A DNA stretch of 64,000 nucleotides from Actinopolyspora alba. GTDB taxonomy: Bacteria; Actinomycetota; Actinomycetes; Mycobacteriales; Pseudonocardiaceae. The DNA lies in assembly GCF_900112765.1 (NCBI RefSeq), contig NZ_FOMZ01000001.1:248001-312000 (forward strand), given 5' to 3'. Shown one piece after another: positions 33,664 to 42,491 of the stretch. The position numbers were made by a program, and so were the translations under genes. How positions within the stretch are numbered: the stretch's first letter is position 1; the number at the start of each line of letters is the position of its first letter. Below the pieces are notes generated by a model that worked only from the letters and a program-made list of their open reading frames with translations, was not told the origin of the DNA and searched no databases.

Positions 33664-34673
33664 CCCCTCGTCCCCTGCAACAGCGTCTCGCGGGGCTCCG
33701 CGGTGCGATGCCGCGCACTCCGATCTCCCGTCTACCGCACGGCCGATTCGATCTGAGGGCCAAACTGGAGTACTGCAATCCCAACGGCAGCTCCAAGGAC
33801 CGCTCCGCGTTCTGGATCCTGAAAAACGCCATAGAGCGCGGGGAGATCACCGAGGGGACCACCGTGGTCGAATCCTCCTCGGGCAACTTCGCACTGTCGC
33901 TGGCCTCGTTCTGCCGCGTGCTGGGTATCGGTTTCGTCCCGGTGATCGATCCCAACGTGAACGCCTCCACCGAATCCTTCCTGCGAATGCTGTGCGACCG
34001 CGTGGAGAAGGTGACGGAGCGCGACAACTCGGGCGGTTTCCTAAGCACGAGGCTGAGCCGGGTCGCACAGCTGCGCTCCGAGCTGGCGGAGGTCTACTGG
34101 CCCAATCAGTACGGCAACCCCGACGCGCTGTCGGCGCACTACCGGCTCACCGGTGAGGAGATCTGCGACGAGCTGAGCCACGTCGACTACCTGTTCGTCG
34201 GCACGAGCACGGGTGGAACGATCAGCGGTCTCTCGATACGTGCCAAGGAGCGCTGGCCCGACGTACGGGTGATCGCGGTGGACGCCGAGGGATCGGCGAT
34301 CTTCGGCGGCGAACCGGGCGTGCGCCGACTTCCCGGCCTGGGCTCCAGTATCCGTCCCCCGCTGTGTGAACGGGCGCTGATCGACGACGTGGTGCTGGTG
34401 CCGGAACTGGAGGCCGTCCGCGGCTGCCACGCCCTACTTCGCGAGTACGGGCTCTACACGGGAGGCTCCACGGGAAGCGTGTACGCCGCCATCTCACAGT
34501 ACTTCGCCGGAGACGTGGAACCCCACTCGGACGATCATCCCGTGGTGGCTTTCCTGTGCGCCGATCGTGGCAACGCCTATGCCGACACCGTCTACGACTC
34601 GTCGTGGATCGCCGCGACCTTCGGCGAGGACATGAATCCTTCCGCCCATCGTTCGCGGATTCTGCCGGTTTGA
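33660..34673 (+). CDS. sbnA: SbnA-like PLP enzyme for 2,3-diaminopropionate synthesis
   Basis: The 337-aa protein is a fold-type II PLP enzyme of the cysteine synthase family. The PLP lysine is in NPNGSSKDR (Lys46), the asparagine loop is ESSSGNFAL and the phosphate-binding loop is GTSTGGTISG. In staphyloferrin B biosynthesis SbnA condenses O-phosphoserine with glutamate to give N-(1-amino-1-carboxy-2-ethyl)glutamate, which SbnB oxidises to Dap. The SbnB homologue lies 22 bp downstream, so the pair is complete. ATG 33660 has GGAG upstream. The NRPS A5 code of diamino-acid type gives the product a clear destination. A plain cysteine synthase is unlikely in this context. Confidence 0.88.
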   Translation: MTPRPLQQRLAGLRGAMPRTPISRLPHGRFDLRAKLEYCNPNGSSKDRSAFWILKNAIERGEITEGTTVVESSSGNFALSLASFCRVLGIGFVPVIDPNVNASTESFLRMLCDRVEKVTERDNSGGFLSTRLSRVAQLRSELAEVYWPNQYGNPDALSAHYRLTGEEICDELSHVDYLFVGTSTGGTISGLSIRAKERWPDVRVIAVDAEGSAIFGGEPGVRRLPGLGSSIRPPLCERALIDDVVLVPELEAVRGCHALLREYGLYTGGSTGSVYAAISQYFAGDVEPHSDDHPVVAFLCADRGNAYADTVYDSSWIAATFGEDMNPSAHRSRILPV

Positions 34674-34695
34674 CTCGTCATCACGGGAGCTGAAC

Positions 34696-35712
34696 ATGCC
34701 CGAACTATCCGACCTGCCGTTTCGTGTCATCTCCGCCGAGGAGGTACTGGCACGGGTGGCCGCCGACAGACCGGCCTGCGTCGACATGGTGCGACGCGGT
34801 TACCTCGCGCACGACGCCCTGCGGAGCGTGGTGCCCCACAGCGGCTTCCTGCGGTTTCCGCACCGGGAGTCGGACCGGATCATCTCGTTGCCCTCCTATT
34901 TGGGGGGCGAGTTCGATGTCGCGGGTATCAAGTGGATCGCTAGCTTTCCGGAAAACACGGAGCAGGGGATACCGCGGGCCTCAGCGGTGTTGTTGCTCAA
35001 CGACTGCGCGAACGGATACCCGTTCGGTTGCCTGGAGGCATCCATCATCTCCGCCACCCGCACCGCGGCCTCCGCCGTACTGGCCGCGGAAACGCTGTCG
35101 GGCTCGAGAGAAACCGCCTCGATCGGCTTCATCGGCACCGGGCTCATCGCGGATCATGTCCGGAGGTTCTTCCGTGATCTCGGCTGGAAGGTCGGCGGTT
35201 ACCGACTGTTCGACCTAGACACGACGGCTGCCGAGAGGTTCGCGGCGCTGCTCGCCGAGGACGGTGCCGACGACGTGGAGATCGTCGACGGCCCGGAGGA
35301 CGCCTTCGGTGCCGACGTGGTGGTCCTGACCACTGTGGCGGGACAACCGCACCTGCACGATCCGGCTCTCCTGGAGCACAACCCCCTCGTGCTGCACATC
35401 TCGCTGCGGGATCTGGGCCCGGAACTGATCAGGAACTCGTTCAACATCACCGACGACGTGACCCACGCCTTGCGGGAGCAAACCTCGCTGCACCTGACCG
35501 AGCAGGAGGACGGGCACCACGAGTTCGTCCACGGCACGATCGGCGAGCTGCTCAGCGGCAAGATCGAGCGTGCCGACGACCGAGCCACGATCTTCTCCCC
35601 GTTCGGGCTAGGAGCACTGGACCTCGCGGTGGGCAAATGGGTGCACGAGCGTGTGACAGCCGAGGCCGGTGGCACTGCTGTCCCGGATTTCTTCACGGGC
35701 GCGGCCGGATAA
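34696..35712 (+). CDS. sbnB: SbnB-like ACEGA dehydrogenase (ornithine cyclodeaminase family)
   Basis: The 338-aa protein belongs to the ornithine cyclodeaminase/mu-crystallin family. The stretch AGIKWIASFPENTEQGIPRAS and NDCANGYPFGCLEASIISATRTAA is the SbnB-like signature, and GFIGTGLIADHV (about 144-155) is the NAD-binding loop. SbnB oxidatively cleaves ACEGA to L-2,3-diaminopropionate and 2-oxoglutarate with NAD. It is the last gene of the plus-strand operon and is followed by a strong hairpin. Together with the SbnA homologue it should supply L-Dap to module 5. Confidence 0.88.
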   Translation: MPELSDLPFRVISAEEVLARVAADRPACVDMVRRGYLAHDALRSVVPHSGFLRFPHRESDRIISLPSYLGGEFDVAGIKWIASFPENTEQGIPRASAVLLLNDCANGYPFGCLEASIISATRTAASAVLAAETLSGSRETASIGFIGTGLIADHVRRFFRDLGWKVGGYRLFDLDTTAAERFAALLAEDGADDVEIVDGPEDAFGADVVVLTTVAGQPHLHDPALLEHNPLVLHISLRDLGPELIRNSFNITDDVTHALREQTSLHLTEQEDGHHEFVHGTIGELLSGKIERADDRATIFSPFGLGALDLAVGKWVHERVTAEAGGTAVPDFFTGAAG

Positions 35713-35726
35713 CGTCGATGTTCGGT

Positions 35727-35764
35727 GTGGGCTCGGGGCGGCCTCCCCGACTCCCCGAGCCCAC
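35727..35764. terminator. Bidirectional hairpin between SbnB-like and LuxR genes
   Basis: A perfect 12-bp stem (GTGGGCTCGGGG / CCCCGAGCCCAC) with a 14-nt loop fills the gap between two convergent genes, starting 14 nt after the SbnB-like stop. Confidence 0.8.
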
Positions 35765-35773
35765 GAAGCACCG

Positions 35774-36775
35774 CTAGAACAGTCCCAACCGGGCCGCCCG
35801 GACACCCGCTTGGAACCGGCTTCGGGAATCCAGTCTGCTCATGGCGGAGGCCACATCGTTGCGAACGGTGCGGACGCTCACTCCGGTCCGGCGCGCGATG
35901 CCGTCGTCGGTCAGTCCCTCCGCCAACAACCGCAGCACCGTCGCGTGCCGCGAGCCCGCGACTCCCGCACCGCCGTCGGAAGTGCCGTCCGAGCGAACCG
36001 GTGTAGCCGAGTTCCACAACTCCGCGGCGATCCTGCGCACTTCGGCCACTTGTCGCGCACCGCGAAGCACGCGTACTTCCTCGTCATCACCCACCACGGC
36101 GACCGCGTCGTCGACCAGTACCGCTCGAAGCGGGACCGAGCGCACCACGCGCACCTCGAAGCCCTGACTTCCCAGCCAGGCGCTGTGCGCTCGCCGCGAT
36201 GCCGACCGGATCGCATCGGCCCGCCAGACATTCCGCACGGTCAGGCCACGCCGGGAAGCCCACTCAGGAATCAGCCGGGAGAACTCGTAAGGGGTCTGCT
36301 CGCTCTCCGGCACCAGCATCACCACTTCACGGCCCGCGTGCGACACGAGACGCTCCACCACCGCGGCGAGTTCATCGAGTCCGGCCATCTCGAACTCACG
36401 TGCCGAACGTCGCTGTTCGCGTAGGTTGATCAACCCCTCGACGGCCTCGGGGCGAGGAACCGGTTCGATTCCACGGGTGGCGCACAGCCGCCGGGCAGCC
36501 AGCGCACGCAGGGCCAGGCAGGGTTCGACCGCCCGGACAGCACCGGGCTCATCGGCGGAATCAGCCACCAGCCCTTCCTGTCGCAACCCCTCGACGACCT
36601 CTGCCACCCGTTCCACGTCGTAGCTCAGGCACTCGGACAGCTCCGAGAGTCGCGAACGTGGCGAACCGAGTATGGCCCGGTAAACGGTTTCACTCGACCG
36701 GGAGATCCCGAGCGGCACGTGATCGACGAACTCCCGTTGACTCGAACGTAACGGTGACTCGGTAAAGACTGTCAC
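35774..36775 (-). CDS. LuxR-type regulator with N-terminal winged helix
   Basis: The 333-aa product has a TrmB/MarR-like winged helix near residues 25-75 (SSETVYRAIL, LSELSECLSYDVERVAEVVEGLRQEGLV), a middle region of unknown ligand, and a C-terminal LuxR HTH (LRLLAEGLTDDGIARRTGVSVRTVRNDVASAMSRL). GTG 36775 is chosen because a GGGGG tract lies four to eight bases upstream and the extra N-terminal residues of the longer frame look random. It lacks a receiver domain, so it is not a classic response regulator. It is likely a pathway-specific activator placed between the two arms. Confidence 0.75.
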   Translation of the reverse strand: MTVFTESPLRSSQREFVDHVPLGISRSSETVYRAILGSPRSRLSELSECLSYDVERVAEVVEGLRQEGLVADSADEPGAVRAVEPCLALRALAARRLCATRGIEPVPRPEAVEGLINLREQRRSAREFEMAGLDELAAVVERLVSHAGREVVMLVPESEQTPYEFSRLIPEWASRRGLTVRNVWRADAIRSASRRAHSAWLGSQGFEVRVVRSVPLRAVLVDDAVAVVGDDEEVRVLRGARQVAEVRRIAAELWNSATPVRSDGTSDGGAGVAGSRHATVLRLLAEGLTDDGIARRTGVSVRTVRNDVASAMSRLDSRSRFQAGVRAARLGLF

Positions 36776-37244
36776 GTAACCCCCACGGATGATTCGTGTG
36801 CACTCGTCGCTCACAGGTACCGAGGTGATCCTGGCGGTTACCGCGGGAAACCACGTTCCCCCGAATTTTTCGAACTCCCCCGCGAACGGACGTCGCCGAT
36901 TCCTCCCGCCACAGAACTCTCGCGCGGACAGCGCGCCGCACGAGGAAAAATCGGCCGAACCGTCGCAGGCCCGAGAAACCCGAACCACTCTCGACAAGAG
37001 AGAAACACGGTCCATCACGGATGTCAAACCGCCCCAGCGAAACGCGGAACGCCACGAAAGTTAATCCCGCGGAAACGAGTCGAGCGCAGCACGAGAATCA
37101 CCTGGTAGACGGATTGACAGGAAAATACCGACAGTAGCTTCGAACGCGGAACGAAACCATGAAAAAATCCATATGGAAATTTTCAAATCGGAGCGAAGGA
37201 ACCACCCGGAGGGTCTCTCCGAATTCACCCCCGCGGGCAGGGCG
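36776..37244. other. Intergenic region between the two LuxR-type regulator genes
   Basis: About 470 bp with no gene. GC content is lower than in the coding DNA. It holds the promoter of the smaller LuxR gene, and a 24-bp AT-rich imperfect palindrome at 37161-37184. Confidence 0.5.
37161..37184. promoter_or_regulatory. AT-rich 24-bp imperfect palindrome
   Basis: The centre is the perfect 10-mer TCCATATGGA; arms GAAAAAATCCAT and ATGGAAATTTTC pair at 10 of 12 positions. It lies 61 bp past the LAL stop and about 390 bp upstream of the next regulator start. It could be a regulator-binding site or an intrinsic terminator of the LAL gene. Confidence 0.4.
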
Positions 37245-39893
37245 TCAAAGGAAGTCACCGTAGATCCGCGCGAGTTCGTCCCTGGAATGCACTCCCAGTT
37301 TGCGATAGGCGTTCTGCAGATGCGACTCGACCGTACGGGTGGATATCCCCAGGCAACCGGCTACATCAGCCGACGAGCTCCCCGCGAGCACCCGACGCAC
37401 GATCTGCTTCTCCCGTTTGGTCAGTGGCACTTCGGCCGACCGGGCAGCGGTTAGCAGACTTCTGGCGCCCAACGACTCGGCCAGACCGGCACCGGAGTGC
37501 TCCACGCCCGCGGCGGCGACCGTACGACCACGAGCGCGGAACTCACCACCCGCCAGCAGCAGAGCCTCCGCGGCCAACAGCCGCATCCCCTTCTCATCCA
37601 ACTCCTCGGAGATCCGCACCAGCCCATCCGGTTCCCCTTCCGCGATCGTCCGTACGTAACGGATCCAGCTCGCCACGACCACCCCCTGCAACTCCCCCTC
37701 GATCTCGGCCAGCGCACGAGACGCCTCTTTCCCCCGGCCGAGGCGTGCTATATCGAGCAACGTGCGTGCCGCGGACAACAGCGCGCCCGAGCTCCTTGCC
37801 GCGGCAACACAGTCCCACAGTTCTTGCCGCCTCCGGCCCAGGTCGGTACCACCACTCTCGAGCCACGCCCTGGCACTGGCGAGCTCGGGCACGAAGCACT
37901 CCCGCAGGGGCAACTCCTCGCCCTCTTCCAGTGCGCGTTCCGCCTGTTCCGACTCCCCGCACATGGCAGCGACCTGAGCCAAGTTCCCCAGGCAGGAACC
38001 GTGCACGGCTGGGCCCAGACTCGTGGGGCGGCGCCGCATGATGCCCGATGCCTCCAGCAGACACGACATGGCCGTCCACAGATTCCCCGTGAGCATCTCC
38101 ACTTCGCTCCACGCCGTGGCCCACATCGCCTGCTCCGGAAGTCTGCGATTGCGCAGCGTCTCGTAGTAGCCGGAGCGAGCGCGCCGACGGGCCTCGTGGA
38201 ATTCCCCCGCGTAGGCGAGCGCGGTGATGGACACGATCTGGTCGAGATCGGACGGCGGACGCTGGTCCGGGCCGGAGACACGTGTCAGGGAGCCAACGGC
38301 ATCGATCGCCTCGTGCAACCGGCCCGTCCAGGTCAGCGCGCTGACCCTGGCGGCGGTCAGGGCCGGGATCGAGCACTCGTCCACTTCCGCGAGTTCCGCG
38401 AGGAGCTCGTGCATCCGTCCCGCGTTCGCCGCCATGCCAACCCGCAGCGCCACCGCGTACTGATACCGCGAGTCCTCGGGTGGTAGCTGTGCGGTGATCT
38501 CGTTCACCAGCTCCTCGGCGGCCTTCGCACGGCCGGCGACCATGAACAGGTTGGCGGCCAGCCCCAGAGTGAGGTCGGCACGCACGTCCTTGTCCGAGGT
38601 ACGACATCTGGCCTGTCTGAAGTAACTCTCCGCCTCGTCCACGCGTCCCAACCACAGCCCGCACTCACCGGCGATGGCCAGTGCCTCGGAAGTCGCTTCG
38701 GGAGAGTCCGCTCCCGCGAAACGGCTGAGCTCCCAGCCGATTCCGTAGTCTCCTCCGTCCATCGCGGCACGCGCGGCCCGCAGCACGAGCTCCGTATCGA
38801 CCTGTTCACCGCGATCCTCGCTGTCACACAGCACGTGAACCAGTTCCGCGCTGGCGATGGGAGTATCAGCGAGCATCGAACGGAGGAGCGCGGAGTGCCG
38901 TCTGCGATGCTCCAGCCGGGAGGTGCGTTCGCGCAGCAGGCCTCCGTAGAGGGGATGGGTCAGTCGGACCGAGTCACGCCCCTCCAACCGAATTACGCCC
39001 TCGGCTTCGGCCACGGAGGGAACAGGGTGTTCCAACACCCTCTCCAACGCCGATATCGGCAACGTGTCCCCCGCCATCGCCAGCCATGTCGCCACTTCGA
39101 GAGTTTCCGGCGAAGCGTGGCGCAACCGGTCGTTCAACAGCTGCTGTAGCCGGTCCGACAACGGCGGGACTTCGACCAACTCCCAGAGACCGTCCTGGGT
39201 GCGTGCGATGGCTCCGGCTTCCAGCGCGCCGCGCAGCAACTCCCGCATCCAGAGCAGGTTGCCCTCGGTCGCCTCCGCCACCGAGCGCACCAGGACACCG
39301 TTCACCGGCCCTCCGAGGGCCTCGTGCAGGTAAGTGGAGATCTCGGTGATGAGCAACGCGCGCAGGGAGACCAACCGGCCGCCCAGGTCCTTCCACAGCG
39401 CGGTCACCGTCTCCGGACACTCCGCGTCGGCGTCCAGAGTCAGCACGACGAGCGCGTGGCCGCTTCCCGCGAGCGCGTGCAACAACGTCGCCGATTCGGG
39501 ATCGAGCAGCTGCGCGTCGTCGACGGCGACCACTTGGCGGATTCGCGAGGACTGCTCCGCGTACAACGCGACCATGGTGCGAATCAGTTCGGTGGGGGCC
39601 GACCATCCCGAAACGTGTTGCGGCAGCATCCGTGCCACGGCACCGAACGGGATGTTCCGCGCGGCGGAGGTGGCCCGGGCGAGCTCCACCGACGCACCGA
39701 TCTCCTGCGACATTCGCAGGGTGGCGTCGAGCATCCGGGATCTACCGGTGCCCCGAGAGCCGGTGATCGCGATCACCGAACACCGGGGATCGGTCAATCC
39801 CTCGTACACTGCCGCGAGTTCGGCTTCCCTACCCACGAATGGTTCACGATCCAGCACGATCGTATTTCTAGTCCATTCGTGGTTACGGGCCAA
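37245..39893 (-). CDS. Large ATP-binding LuxR (LAL) family regulator
   Basis: This 882-aa protein has an AAA-type ATPase segment at residues ~18-330 (FVGREAEL; ITGSRGTGRSR; VVAVDDAQLLDPES as Walker B), a helical TPR-like middle and a C-terminal LuxR HTH (LTKREKQIVRRVLAGSSSADVAGCLGISTRTVESHLQNAYRKLGV). LAL proteins are common cluster-situated activators. The P-loop is GSRGTGRS with arginine where the invariant lysine is expected, so ATP use may be weak or lost. TTG 39893 with GGAG upstream is preferred; GTG 39857 is an alternative. It follows the KS genes on the same strand after 206 bp. Confidence 0.85.
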   Translation of the reverse strand: MARNHEWTRNTIVLDREPFVGREAELAAVYEGLTDPRCSVIAITGSRGTGRSRMLDATLRMSQEIGASVELARATSAARNIPFGAVARMLPQHVSGWSAPTELIRTMVALYAEQSSRIRQVVAVDDAQLLDPESATLLHALAGSGHALVVLTLDADAECPETVTALWKDLGGRLVSLRALLITEISTYLHEALGGPVNGVLVRSVAEATEGNLLWMRELLRGALEAGAIARTQDGLWELVEVPPLSDRLQQLLNDRLRHASPETLEVATWLAMAGDTLPISALERVLEHPVPSVAEAEGVIRLEGRDSVRLTHPLYGGLLRERTSRLEHRRRHSALLRSMLADTPIASAELVHVLCDSEDRGEQVDTELVLRAARAAMDGGDYGIGWELSRFAGADSPEATSEALAIAGECGLWLGRVDEAESYFRQARCRTSDKDVRADLTLGLAANLFMVAGRAKAAEELVNEITAQLPPEDSRYQYAVALRVGMAANAGRMHELLAELAEVDECSIPALTAARVSALTWTGRLHEAIDAVGSLTRVSGPDQRPPSDLDQIVSITALAYAGEFHEARRRARSGYYETLRNRRLPEQAMWATAWSEVEMLTGNLWTAMSCLLEASGIMRRRPTSLGPAVHGSCLGNLAQVAAMCGESEQAERALEEGEELPLRECFVPELASARAWLESGGTDLGRRRQELWDCVAAARSSGALLSAARTLLDIARLGRGKEASRALAEIEGELQGVVVASWIRYVRTIAEGEPDGLVRISEELDEKGMRLLAAEALLLAGGEFRARGRTVAAAGVEHSGAGLAESLGARSLLTAARSAEVPLTKREKQIVRRVLAGSSSADVAGCLGISTRTVESHLQNAYRKLGVHSRDELARIYGDFL

Positions 39894-40099
39894 CCGGCTC
39901 CAGGCGACGAAAACGGGAAACCGGGACGATGTCCCCGCGTCATTCGCCTGCGGGATTCACGCTGTCGAACTTCGTCGTCGAGAACCGGTTCCCCATGGCG
40001 CGGAAGCCGGGCACGCTCGACCTCCCAGCGGGATCGGGAGTCCTGGGTGTTCGGGAGCGGCCCAGCGCACTCGGAACGCTGGACGAACGTGGCGCGGGG

Positions 40100-41359
40100 T
40101 TACGGTTTTTCCCCTTCCCAACGTCGAAGCACCATCGCCGCGTTGCCCCCACCGAATCCCAGGGAATTCACCAGAACCGTACGCGGATCGGCAGCACGAG
40201 AGTGGTTCGGCACACAATCCACCGGACACTCCGGATCCGTGGTGCCGTGATTGACGGTGGGCGGCAGAAAGCCGTGCTGCAAGGCGAGAATCGCGGCGGT
40301 GCAACTGTGCGCGGCGGCGGCTCCCATGGTGTGACCGATCATCGACTTCGGCGCCGAGACCGGAGGTATCCCGTCGAAACCGAACACTCGGCCGAAAGCC
40401 CTGGACTCCAGGGAGTCGTTGATGGGAGTTCCCGTTCCGTGCGCGAGGACCAGGTCGACTTCCGCGGGGGAGATGCCCGCGTTACGCACCGCACCCGCCG
40501 CACACGCGGTCACGCTGTCCTCATCGGGTCTGGTGGGATGCATCGCGTCGCAGTTGAGGTGATACTCCAGCACTTCGGCCAGCACTCGCGCCCCTCGGGC
40601 CAACGCCGATTCGAGCGATTCCAGCACCAGGACAGCCGCGCCCTCACCGAAGACCACGCCGGCGCGATCCCGATCGAACGGTCTGCACAGATCCGGCGAG
40701 AGCGCTCCCATCCGGTAGAACGACGCGAACGTTCGACGGCATACGGACTCGGCACCGCCACACAACGCGAAGTCGACGTCGCCGGCCCGAAGCGCGTCCA
40801 GTCCGTACCCGAGGGTGTAGTTGCCCGCGGCACACACGGTGGGCATCGTGGCCACTTCGACGTCGGACAGCCCCAGTTCACGCGCCACCGCCGTGGACAG
40901 CCGAGCGGGCCGTATCCGTCCCGCTCTGTTCGGCTCCGCACCGCCGGACGAACCGTGTCCGGAGACCGAAGCCGCCAGCTCGTCCAGATCGAGTGACTCG
41001 CCGTCCGTGGTTCCCACCGCTACCAGACCGGATCCCGTCGGCCCTTCGTCGAACCCGGCGTCGGTCGCGGCCATTCGGGCAGCGGCGGCCGAGAACCGAC
41101 CGACCCTGCCGAATTCCTCGGCATGAACGGTACGCAGCACCTCAGCGGGGTCGAAGTCGGTGACCTCGCACCCGTTCCCGTGCCGGAATCCCGTGGTGTC
41201 GAACAGCGATATCGGCCCGGTACCGCACCTGCCCTCGCGCAGCCCCGCCAAATATGCCTCGCGACCGCTGCCGATGCTCGATATCACTCCCAGACCGGTG
41301 ACCACGACGCGCCGCGTCGAGTTCGCACGGTCCACCGGAACAGGCGTGGACGTGGTCAT
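40100..41359 (-). CDS. Type II ketosynthase (KS-alpha, third copy)
   Basis: The 419-aa beta-ketoacyl-ACP synthase has a full Cys-His-His triad: Cys176 in PTVCAAGNYT, His in LAHGTGTPIND, and His in KSMIGHTMGA. The C-terminal NSLGFGGGN loop is intact. ATG 41359 has GGGAGAG upstream; earlier in-frame codons give non-KS residues. It would catalyse decarboxylative condensation of malonyl-ACP with the growing chain. It closely follows a KS-beta gene (14 bp), but its true partner may be either that KS-beta or the separate one at 54537-55604. Similarity to polyene-type rather than aromatic-type KS proteins is my inference from the accompanying KR, DH and isomerase genes. Confidence 0.88.
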   Translation of the reverse strand: MTTSTPVPVDRANSTRRVVVTGLGVISSIGSGREAYLAGLREGRCGTGPISLFDTTGFRHGNGCEVTDFDPAEVLRTVHAEEFGRVGRFSAAAARMAATDAGFDEGPTGSGLVAVGTTDGESLDLDELAASVSGHGSSGGAEPNRAGRIRPARLSTAVARELGLSDVEVATMPTVCAAGNYTLGYGLDALRAGDVDFALCGGAESVCRRTFASFYRMGALSPDLCRPFDRDRAGVVFGEGAAVLVLESLESALARGARVLAEVLEYHLNCDAMHPTRPDEDSVTACAAGAVRNAGISPAEVDLVLAHGTGTPINDSLESRAFGRVFGFDGIPPVSAPKSMIGHTMGAAAAHSCTAAILALQHGFLPPTVNHGTTDPECPVDCVPNHSRAADPRTVLVNSLGFGGGNAAMVLRRWEGEKP

Positions 41360-41372
41360 CTTCTCTCTCCCT

Positions 41373-42491
41373 TCACACCGGGTGGCCGGAGGTCCGACCG
41401 CTCGACAACCGCAGCAGGGTGGCCGCTGCCGTACCGCCGGGGTCGAGCGCACAGATCACCGCGGTTCTCTCCCGCGGCGGCGTTTCCCGTTCGGCGGAAA
41501 CGATCGCTGCCAACATCGCGAAGACACTCGACACCGAGTCGAGCTCACCGAAGCGGTCCACGCTCGGCACCCGGGCGAGCGCACTGTCGCCGAACACTCC
41601 TCGCAGCACCCGGGACTCCAGAAGCCCGAGAGAGCCCTGGGCACCGCTGCCCACCGCTGCCCAGACCTCCGCCGGTTCAGTGCCGGTACGAGTGAGCAGC
41701 GCGTGCACGCACTCGGGCAGTGCGGTACCGATCTCATCCGGCAATCGCGTTCTGGTCTCCATCGCCACCACTTCGGCCCGTCCCGCACCATCGTCGGGGA
41801 CTACCGTCGAGTCGGGACGATCCAGCACCAGCAGTCCGCAGCCCTCGCCCTGAGGCACCACCGTTTCGCCGTCACGCCGGGCCAACCACCCCCTGGCAGG
41901 CGAGCACTCCTCGGCGGCGCCGACCAGGACGCGCTCGGCTCTACCCGCTCCGAGCAACCGGTTCGCCTGGACGAGAGCGAGCAACCCCGCCACCCGGCCA
42001 CCGGCGACGGTCGTGTTGGGGCCGGTGAGACCGTGCCGAATGGCGCACTCGGCGGCCGCACGGTTCATGATGGCGTTCGGCAGCAGCGCCGGATCGACCT
42101 CATAGGGCCTACGACCGGTGAGCCCCTGCCGGGTGAACTCCATCGCGCTCTGCGAGCTGCCCGCCGTGGTACCAAGCACCAGGCCGACCCTCTCGGTCTC
42201 GGTCAGCCCGGCGTCGTCACCCAGCAGTCGACTGACGGTGGCAGCCGCGAGCCCGGTCAGCCGATCAAGCGAACGAGCGCCCTTGCGCCCCAACAAAGCG
42301 GGGATGTCGAAGTCGGGAACGAGACGAGCCCGGCCGGGGGAGTCCAGCGGCCACTCCCACTCGACACGCGTGTCATTCCCGGCATCGGTGCACAGGCCGT
42401 CCACGAAAGCCGCACGGCCGACTCCCCCCGGTGAGAGGGCGGACCAGGCGCTGATCAAGGGGCGTCCACCGGGTACGGCAGCGGGGGTCAT
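41373..42491 (-). CDS. KS-beta / chain-length-factor-like protein
   Basis: The 372-aa thiolase-fold protein lacks KS catalytic residues. Where the active cysteine should be, the strand reads TVAGGRVAG, placing Arg at that position. The HGTGT and GHxxGA histidine motifs are also absent (SGAQGSLGLLE, FGELDSVSSVF). It therefore resembles a chain length factor that dimerises with a KS-alpha to shape the cavity, but without the Gln usual in aromatic CLFs. ATG 42491 overlaps the stop of the preceding KS gene (ATGA), which supports a KS-alpha/KS-beta heterodimer from one message. Confidence 0.8.
   Translation of the reverse strand: MTPAAVPGGRPLISAWSALSPGGVGRAAFVDGLCTDAGNDTRVEWEWPLDSPGRARLVPDFDIPALLGRKGARSLDRLTGLAAATVSRLLGDDAGLTETERVGLVLGTTAGSSQSAMEFTRQGLTGRRPYEVDPALLPNAIMNRAAAECAIRHGLTGPNTTVAGGRVAGLLALVQANRLLGAGRAERVLVGAAEECSPARGWLARRDGETVVPQGEGCGLLVLDRPDSTVVPDDGAGRAEVVAMETRTRLPDEIGTALPECVHALLTRTGTEPAEVWAAVGSGAQGSLGLLESRVLRGVFGDSALARVPSVDRFGELDSVSSVFAMLAAIVSAERETPPRERTAVICALDPGGTAAATLLRLSSGRTSGHPV

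Noticed and set aside
33660-34673. Primary cysteine synthase
   Set aside because: It is paired with an SbnB homologue in a biosynthetic operon, which points to diaminopropionate.
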